Part shown: in pieces, positions 5,883 to 10,136 of the stretch | Numbering within the stretch: position 1 is the stretch's first letter | How the letters are laid out: each line of letters opens with the position of its first letter | Origin: an uncultured Roseburia sp. | GTDB taxonomy: Bacteria > Bacillota > Clostridia > Lachnospirales > Lachnospiraceae | Reading direction: 5' to 3' | NCBI GenBank assembly: GCA_934317215.1 | Contig: CAKREH010000053.1 | Span: 1-10,136, forward strand | DNA length: 10,136 nucleotides | Notes under the pieces: model-generated | Database searches by the model: none | Told to the model about the DNA's origin: nothing | What the model saw: only the letters and a program-made list of their open reading frames with translations | Translations under genes and position numbers: made by a program

Positions 5883-7586
5883 ATGCATTATTCGAAAAGA
5901 TTTATTGCCTTTGGTGGAATTGTGGCGATTGCTTTTTTGATAAAATATAATATACCTGGTGCAGAATATGAGCAGATCGGCAGTTTTCGCGGAGCGAGTT
6001 TAGAAGCAGAAACATGGAATCCGCTGATCGCATCAAGTGTGAATGATAATCTGCTGTCCGTGATCATTGACAATAAACAGTATACCAATGAAAAATATAA
6101 ATTTTATATGGATGACAATTTAGACATTATGATGCCTGTATCCGTTCTGCGGGATGCCTTAAACTGCAGTACACATATTTATGACGGAGACAGGCTTGTG
6201 GTGGAAAAACATTCCAGCAATATATCTTTTTCACTGGATCAGGGAACGGCGACCGTGAATGGTGACATTAAAAAGGTCACGTCTCCGTTTACCATGATAG
6301 ATAATGAGTATTATGTCAGTCTCAATGATCTTTCACAGTATATGGATTATACATATAGCTGGAACATGCAGGAGAATGAGGCACAGGCTGCGGATAATTC
6401 GGATGCGTCGATCGTGCCGACCAGTTATGATCTGAGGACGAAAAAACGGACATCAGGAGTGCGCAACCAGGGAAGTTATGGAACCTGCTGGTCATTTGCG
6501 GCTTTAGGGGCGCTTGAATCTTCGCTTCTGCCGGAGGAAAGTGAGCAGTATTCTGTGGATCATATGACACTCTGTAACGGATTTAATATGACGCAGAATG
6601 ACGGTGGTGAATATACCATGGGAATGGCATATCTTGCAGCATGGAAGGGACCTGTCTATGAAAAAGATGATCCTTATGGAGATGATCAGACAAATGAGGA
6701 TCTTACTGCGGTAAAACATGTGCAGGAAATGCAGATCATTGAAAGCAAAGATTATGAAAAGATCAAGGAAGCTGTATTTAAATATGGCGGTGTACAGACG
6801 TCAATCTATAATGCATTGAGAAGTTCGCAGTCGTCTTCCCCATACTATAATAAAAAAAGCAATGCATACTGTTATATTGGTACCGAAAAACCAAACCATG
6901 ACGTCGTGATCGTCGGATGGGATGATTCCTATTCGAAAGATAACTTCAATACAGATCTTGAGGGTGATGGTGCATTTATCTGCCAGAACAGCTGGGGAGA
7001 GAATTTCGGGGAAAACGGATTTTTTTATATTTCCTATTATGATACCAATATCGGAACACACAATGTTGTTTATACGGACATAGAAAATATGGATAATTAT
7101 GATCATATTTATCAGAGTGATCTGTGTGGATGGGTTGGACAGCTTGGTTATAATAAAGACAGTATCTACGGTGCCAATGTATTTACTGCAGAGGGAAATG
7201 AAAGCTTAAAGGCGGCATCTTTTTATGCTACCGGAAAAGATTCACAGTATGAACTGTATGTGGTACGACAGTTTGAGGATGAGTCATCGTTAGAGAAGAT
7301 GATTCCGGTTGCGTCCGGGAAACTTGGAAATGCCGGTTATTATACCGTTGATTTTAACCAGGGAATTGAAGTGGATGCAGGGGAGCGTTATGCAGTTGTC
7401 CTGCATATAATTACACCCGGATCCGTACATCCGATGGCAATCGAGTATGCTGCGGATGAAGCAACTAAGAATGTAGATTTAGATGACGGAGAGAGTTATA
7501 TCAGCGCAAACGGTTCAAAATGGGTGAGTGTTGATACTGTAGAGAAATCCAATCTCTGTATCAAGGCATTTAGTGATAATCGATAG
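5883..7586 (+). CDS. Membrane-anchored papain-family (C1) cysteine protease with copper-amine-oxidase-like N domain
   Basis: This is a 567-residue extracytoplasmic protease. Residues 5-21 are a Lys/Arg-started hydrophobic segment; no clear cleavage site follows, so it may stay as a membrane anchor. Residues about 55-160 resemble the copper-amine-oxidase N-terminal-like fold common on Firmicute surfaces (VIIDNKQY, DIMMPVSVLRDAL, YYVSLNDLSQYM). A polar linker (161-178) leads to the C1 peptidase domain. This has the oxyanion-hole Gln196 and nucleophile Cys202 in NQGSYGTCWSFAALGALES, His339 in PNHDVVIVGWDD and Asn369 in CQNSWGENFGENGFFYISY. All catalytic residues are intact. Residues about 405-565 form a beta-rich C-terminal region like the lectin-like domain of clostridial C1 proteases. 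AAGGAG (5867-5872) overlaps the preceding stop codon, showing tight operon packing. There is no LPXTG, dockerin or choline-binding repeat. The substrate is unknown; a wall or surface protein is plausible since an amidase gene follows. Confidence 0.9.
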   Translation: MHYSKRFIAFGGIVAIAFLIKYNIPGAEYEQIGSFRGASLEAETWNPLIASSVNDNLLSVIIDNKQYTNEKYKFYMDDNLDIMMPVSVLRDALNCSTHIYDGDRLVVEKHSSNISFSLDQGTATVNGDIKKVTSPFTMIDNEYYVSLNDLSQYMDYTYSWNMQENEAQAADNSDASIVPTSYDLRTKKRTSGVRNQGSYGTCWSFAALGALESSLLPEESEQYSVDHMTLCNGFNMTQNDGGEYTMGMAYLAAWKGPVYEKDDPYGDDQTNEDLTAVKHVQEMQIIESKDYEKIKEAVFKYGGVQTSIYNALRSSQSSSPYYNKKSNAYCYIGTEKPNHDVVIVGWDDSYSKDNFNTDLEGDGAFICQNSWGENFGENGFFYISYYDTNIGTHNVVYTDIENMDNYDHIYQSDLCGWVGQLGYNKDSIYGANVFTAEGNESLKAASFYATGKDSQYELYVVRQFEDESSLEKMIPVASGKLGNAGYYTVDFNQGIEVDAGERYAVVLHIITPGSVHPMAIEYAADEATKNVDLDDGESYISANGSKWVSVDTVEKSNLCIKAFSDNR

Positions 7587-7601
7587 AAAGCAGTTATTTA
7601 C

Positions 7602-8663
7602 ATGGAAGATAAAGTATTGAAATTTGCGACAGCATTTGTTGCAATGCTTACGGTGGCAGTCTGCATCGGACTGCCGTTTTTCCCACAGATCCACACATGG
7701 GCGGTAGAGAACCGGGAAGAACGTTTAGCAGAACAGGAATATGCGGAGAACCAGACAGAGATGAAAGATCTTGAAATTGTTGCTGCAGATACAGCAGAAC
7801 AGGTTCACGGCGGGCAGCTGCAGCTGAAACTGCCGGAGGGCATAAATGGATCCGATATTCAATTTACCAATGATTATGTAACACAGACGATCAGGATCAA
7901 TATTCCAGGAACAGACCGCTCTTATTTTGAAAACGGACCGATTACGGGAAGCAGTAATCACATTGCGACACTTTCTTATTCCAGCAAGGGAGAAGATGGT
8001 GTGATAGAGATCGTAATGGATCATGTTTATGAATTAAAAACGGAATATGACAGTGCATATTATTATTTTGATTTTTTGACACCGCAGGAAGTGTATGATA
8101 AAGTAGTCGTAATCGATGCGGGGCATGGAGGCCGTGCGCCGGGAGCGAACAAACAGGGGGTCAATGAAAAAGAAATTGATCTTGATATTGTGCTTCAGTT
8201 AAAAAAGATACTTGATGAGGATGATCACAATATCGGTGTTTATTATACCAGAACCGACGACAGCAACCCTACTTTTGATCAGAGGGTACAGCTTGCAAAT
8301 AAGTCGGATGCCGATCTTTTTATCAGCGTACATAACAATTCCACAAACAGTGGAAGAATGTCCTCGGCAAATGGTACAGCAGTCATGTATAACGAGTCGG
8401 ATGAGAGCGAACTTGGAAGTAAGCGGCTGGCACAGATCTGTTTAGAGGAAGTAACGGGACAGTTACAGAGCAGAAACCGTGGTCTGGTTGAGGGAGACAG
8501 TATCTATATTATAAGGACAAGCAAGGTTCCGGTTGCGCTGATCGAGGTTGGATTTATGACCAATCAGCGGGAGCTTGATCTGCTGCGGTCAGAGGATTAT
8601 CAGAAAAAAGCAGCACTTGGGATCTATCATGCGATATTGCGTGCATTTGAAGAAGGATATTAG
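7602..8663 (+). CDS. N-acetylmuramoyl-L-alanine amidase (Amidase_3), membrane-anchored
   Basis: This 353-residue zinc amidase cuts the bond between N-acetylmuramic acid and L-Ala in peptidoglycan. Residues 7-27 are an N-terminal membrane segment. A charged stretch (35-55) follows, then a beta-rich domain (about 70-160) that resembles AMIN-type targeting modules without a confident match. The catalytic domain (167-350) shows the three zinc ligands His175 (VIDAGHGG), Glu189 (GVNEKEIDLD) and His244 (FISVHNN), and the catalytic Glu315 in ALIEVGFMTN. All are intact. Bacillus CwlD is of this family but shorter, so I do not give that name. No strong ribosome binding site precedes the ATG at 7602 (only GAAAG at 7586-7590). 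With just 15 bases after the protease stop, translation probably depends on coupling. Confidence 0.93.
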   Translation: MEDKVLKFATAFVAMLTVAVCIGLPFFPQIHTWAVENREERLAEQEYAENQTEMKDLEIVAADTAEQVHGGQLQLKLPEGINGSDIQFTNDYVTQTIRINIPGTDRSYFENGPITGSSNHIATLSYSSKGEDGVIEIVMDHVYELKTEYDSAYYYFDFLTPQEVYDKVVVIDAGHGGRAPGANKQGVNEKEIDLDIVLQLKKILDEDDHNIGVYYTRTDDSNPTFDQRVQLANKSDADLFISVHNNSTNSGRMSSANGTAVMYNESDESELGSKRLAQICLEEVTGQLQSRNRGLVEGDSIYIIRTSKVPVALIEVGFMTNQRELDLLRSEDYQKKAALGIYHAILRAFEEGY

Positions 8664-8702
8664 CGTGAAAATCAATGGCATACAGGGAAATGGAGAAGCG
8701 GA

Positions 8703-9299
8703 ATGAACAGAATTATTTTTGCGACCGGAAATGCCGGTAAAATGAAAGAAATCAGAGAAATTTTAGGGGATATGGATGCAGAGATCCTGTCTATGAAAGA
8801 AGCCGGGATCCAGACGGATATCGTGGAAAACGGGACGACATTTGAGGAAAATGCCAGAATAAAAGCAAAGGCAGTGGCACAGTTTACAAAAGATATTGTC
8901 CTTGCAGATGATTCCGGACTTGAGGTGGATTATCTGAATAAGGAACCAGGCGTATATTCTGCCCGCTATATGGGGGAAGATACCTCTTATACGATCAAAA
9001 ATCAGGCAATTTTAGACCGGTTAAAAGGTGTACCGAAGGAAAAGCGTACGGCCCGTTTTGTCTGTGCGATTGCTGCTGCAATGCCAAATGGAGATGTGCT
9101 GGTTACAAGAGAAACGATAGAAGGTTATATCGGAGAAAAACCTGCAGGAAGTAACGGGTTTGGATATGACCCGATTTTTTATGTGGATGAGTTTGGATGT
9201 TCCACTGCAGAGCTTACGGAGGAACAGAAAAATCAGATCAGCCACAGGGGAAAGGCGCTGCGCGCCATGAAGGAAAAATTGAATCAGTATGGAATCTGA
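8703..9299 (+). CDS. rdgB: XTP/dITP diphosphatase (RdgB/HAM1 family)
   Basis: RdgB hydrolyses non-canonical purine triphosphates (dITP, XTP, ITP) to the monophosphate plus diphosphate, keeping them out of DNA and RNA. The 198-residue length is normal. Family motifs are complete: FATGNAGKMKEI (6-17), the substrate-binding loop; TTFEENARIKA (45-55); ADDSGLEVD (68-76), containing the catalytic Asp70; SARYMG (86-91); GSNGFGYDPIF (149-159); and SHRGKAL (180-186). The ribosome binding site GGAG (8692-8695) is seven bases before the ATG. The gene is 39 bases after the amidase. It is followed by a metallophosphoesterase, the same pairing as ysnA-ysnB in Bacillus subtilis. Confidence 0.96.
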   Translation: MNRIIFATGNAGKMKEIREILGDMDAEILSMKEAGIQTDIVENGTTFEENARIKAKAVAQFTKDIVLADDSGLEVDYLNKEPGVYSARYMGEDTSYTIKNQAILDRLKGVPKEKRTARFVCAIAAAMPNGDVLVTRETIEGYIGEKPAGSNGFGYDPIFYVDEFGCSTAELTEEQKNQISHRGKALRAMKEKLNQYGI

Positions 9300-9347
9300 T
9301 GTATAAAAATGGGGATTGGAAATACATAGGATGGGGCAGGTAGCCTT

Positions 9348-9827
9348 ATGAGAGTACTGGTTATTAGTGATACGCATAAAAAACATGAAAATTTAAAAGT
9401 TGTTTTAGAGAGAGTTTCGCCGGTGGATCTTGTGATCCATCTCGGGGATGCGGAAGGGTATGAAGACTATATTGGGGAGCTTTGTGGCTGTCCATTAGAA
9501 ATTGTGGCCGGAAATAATGATTTTTTCTCTTCTCTGCCACGTGAAAAGGAGATCATGGCAGGAAATTACCGTGTGTTTATGACACACGGACATTATTACT
9601 ATGTCGGATCAGGGATAGAGGATTTAAAGCGTGAGGCTTTAGCGCGGGGCGCGGATGTCGCAATGTTCGGGCATACACATATTCCGCTGATCGAATACGG
9701 GGACGGAATCGTTGTCATGAACCCTGGAAGTATTTCCTATCCGCGACAGGAGGGAAAACGCCCTTCGTATATCCTGATGGACATTGATAAAAAGGGTGTG
9801 GCGCATTATGAAATCGAGTATTTATAG
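9348..9827 (+). CDS. ysnB: YfcE/MJ0936-type metallophosphoesterase
   Basis: This is a 159-residue calcineurin-like phosphoesterase with two metal ions, of the YfcE/YsnB/MJ0936 family. The ligand set is intact: Asp8 and His10 (ISDTH), Asp34 (HLGDAEG), Asn56 (AGNND), His80 (MTHGH), and His109 and His111 (FGHTHIP). NPGSISYPR (125-133) is also a family signature. Members hydrolyse phosphodiesters such as bis-pNPP in vitro, and their physiological substrate is mostly unsettled. The ATG at 9348 has only a modest upstream purine stretch (GGGGCAGG, 9333-9340). The gene closes the probable operon that starts at 4714. No hairpin terminator follows; only a long A-rich stretch comes before the tRNA promoter. 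Confidence 0.94.
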   Translation: MRVLVISDTHKKHENLKVVLERVSPVDLVIHLGDAEGYEDYIGELCGCPLEIVAGNNDFFSSLPREKEIMAGNYRVFMTHGHYYYVGSGIEDLKREALARGADVAMFGHTHIPLIEYGDGIVVMNPGSISYPRQEGKRPSYILMDIDKKGVAHYEIEYL

Positions 9828-9894
9828 AAAAAATTAAAAAAATTGAAAAAATATAAAAAAAAGTGTTGACATTTATGTTTGCATCCTATATAAT
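9828..9894 (+). promoter_or_regulatory. Strong consensus promoter with A-tract upstream element for the tRNA genes
   Basis: TTGACA (9866-9871) and TATAAT (9889-9894) are both perfect and 17 bases apart. The start should be near G9902. Immediately upstream, 9828-9862 is almost pure A with four A-tracts (starting at 9828, 9836, 9846 and 9855; lengths 6, 7, 6 and 8), in about helical phase. This is what an UP element binding the RNA polymerase alpha subunits looks like, and it should also bend the DNA. It begins right after the ysnB stop codon. Confidence 0.9.
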
Positions 9895-9901
9895 AACTCT
9901 T

Positions 9902-9967
9902 GCGTCACGGATGAGACGGAAAAGACAAGCACTTGAATGACTTGCTTTTCAGGATAAAAATTCATAT
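9902..9967 (+). other. 5' leader of the tRNA-Pro/tRNA-Gly transcript with two hairpins
   Basis: The 66-base leader can form CGTC (9903-9906) with GACG (9915-9918). It can also form GAAAAGACAAG (9919-9929) with CTTGCTTTTC (9941-9950), a 10-bp stem with one bulged base. No T tract follows, so this is not a terminator. It is likely removed when RNase P processes the 5' end of tRNA-Pro. Confidence 0.45.
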
Positions 9968-10042
9968 CGGGGTGTGGCTCAGCTTGGCTAGAGCGCCTGG
10001 TTTGGGACCAGGAGGTCGCAGGTTCGAATCCTGTCACCCCGA
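9968..10042 (+). tRNA. tRNA-Pro (anticodon TGG)
   Basis: The acceptor strands CGGGGTG (9968-9974) and CACCCCG (10035-10041) pair fully, with discriminator A at 10042. The D-arm GCTCAGCTTGGCTAGAGC, anticodon stem CCTGG/CCAGG around the loop TTTGGGA (anticodon TGG) and T-arm with TTCGAAT are canonical. There is no encoded CCA. It is the first tRNA after the strong promoter. Confidence 0.97.
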
Positions 10043-10063
10043 CTTAGTATAATAATTTAATAT

Positions 10064-10134
10064 GCGGGTGTAGTTCAATGGTAGAACACTAGCCTTCCAA
10101 GCTAGATACGTGGGTTCGATTCCCATCACCCGCT
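10064..10134 (+). tRNA. tRNA-Gly (anticodon TCC)
   Basis: The acceptor strands GCGGGTG (10064-10070) and CACCCGC (10127-10133) pair fully, with discriminator T at 10134. The anticodon stem CTAGC/GCTAG encloses CTTCCAA (anticodon TCC), and the T-loop is TTCGATT. There is no encoded CCA. It lies 21 bases after tRNA-Pro with no promoter between, so the two share a transcript. Further tRNAs may follow beyond the window. Confidence 0.97.
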
Positions 10135-10136
10135 TT

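Overview
The window looks like a chromosomal stretch from a low-to-mid G+C Gram-positive anaerobe, most likely a member of the Lachnospiraceae close to Roseburia or Agathobacter. The reasons are the gene content (bifunctional CoaBC, a large orphan protein with a cyclic-nucleotide-binding-like domain, a papain-type cell-surface protease, an Amidase_3 protein, and RdgB followed by a YsnB/YfcE-type phosphoesterase), the strong AGGAGG-type ribosome binding sites, consensus sigma-A promoters, and tRNA genes without an encoded CCA. This assignment is recognition, not a database result. All genes lie on the + strand.

Layout. Positions 1-66 are the 3' part of a tRNA-Arg(ACG), followed by a good intrinsic terminator. 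Positions 99-225 hold no protein gene but are packed with palindromes: a perfect 16-bp inverted repeat, then a roughly 90-base run of five short hairpins or palindromes ending in a terminator-like stem. A promoter at 242-270 then leads into coaBC (323-1522), with the 764-residue orphan protein (1580-3874) 57 bases behind it, probably in the same transcript. Positions 3875-4065 hold a degenerate 16-bp tandem repeat of about seven units, then a 57-residue Asn/Ser-rich small protein (4066-4239). A terminator-like hairpin (4291-4328) lies almost directly against the ribosome binding site of a single-domain rhodanese (4342-4647).

A TTGACA promoter at 4650 starts a probable five-gene operon: a THUMP-domain RNA methyltransferase (4714-5868), a membrane-anchored papain-family protease with an N-terminal copper-amine-oxidase-like domain (5883-7586), an N-acetylmuramoyl-L-alanine amidase (7602-8663), RdgB (8703-9299) and a small metallophosphoesterase (9348-9827). 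It joins RNA modification, surface proteolysis, peptidoglycan cleavage and nucleotide-pool cleaning. The rdgB-phosphoesterase pair matches the ysnA-ysnB pair of Bacillus subtilis. After it comes a textbook strong promoter with a phased A-tract upstream element (9828-9894), driving tRNA-Pro(TGG) and tRNA-Gly(TCC), which reaches the window end.

Most of the window is ordinary housekeeping. I do not see a convincing new defence or mobile system. The points most worth checking are the palindrome-dense element after tRNA-Arg, the 16-bp tandem array, the CoaC active-site position where Asn replaces the usual Cys, the orphan 764-residue protein, and the possible attenuator in front of the rhodanese.
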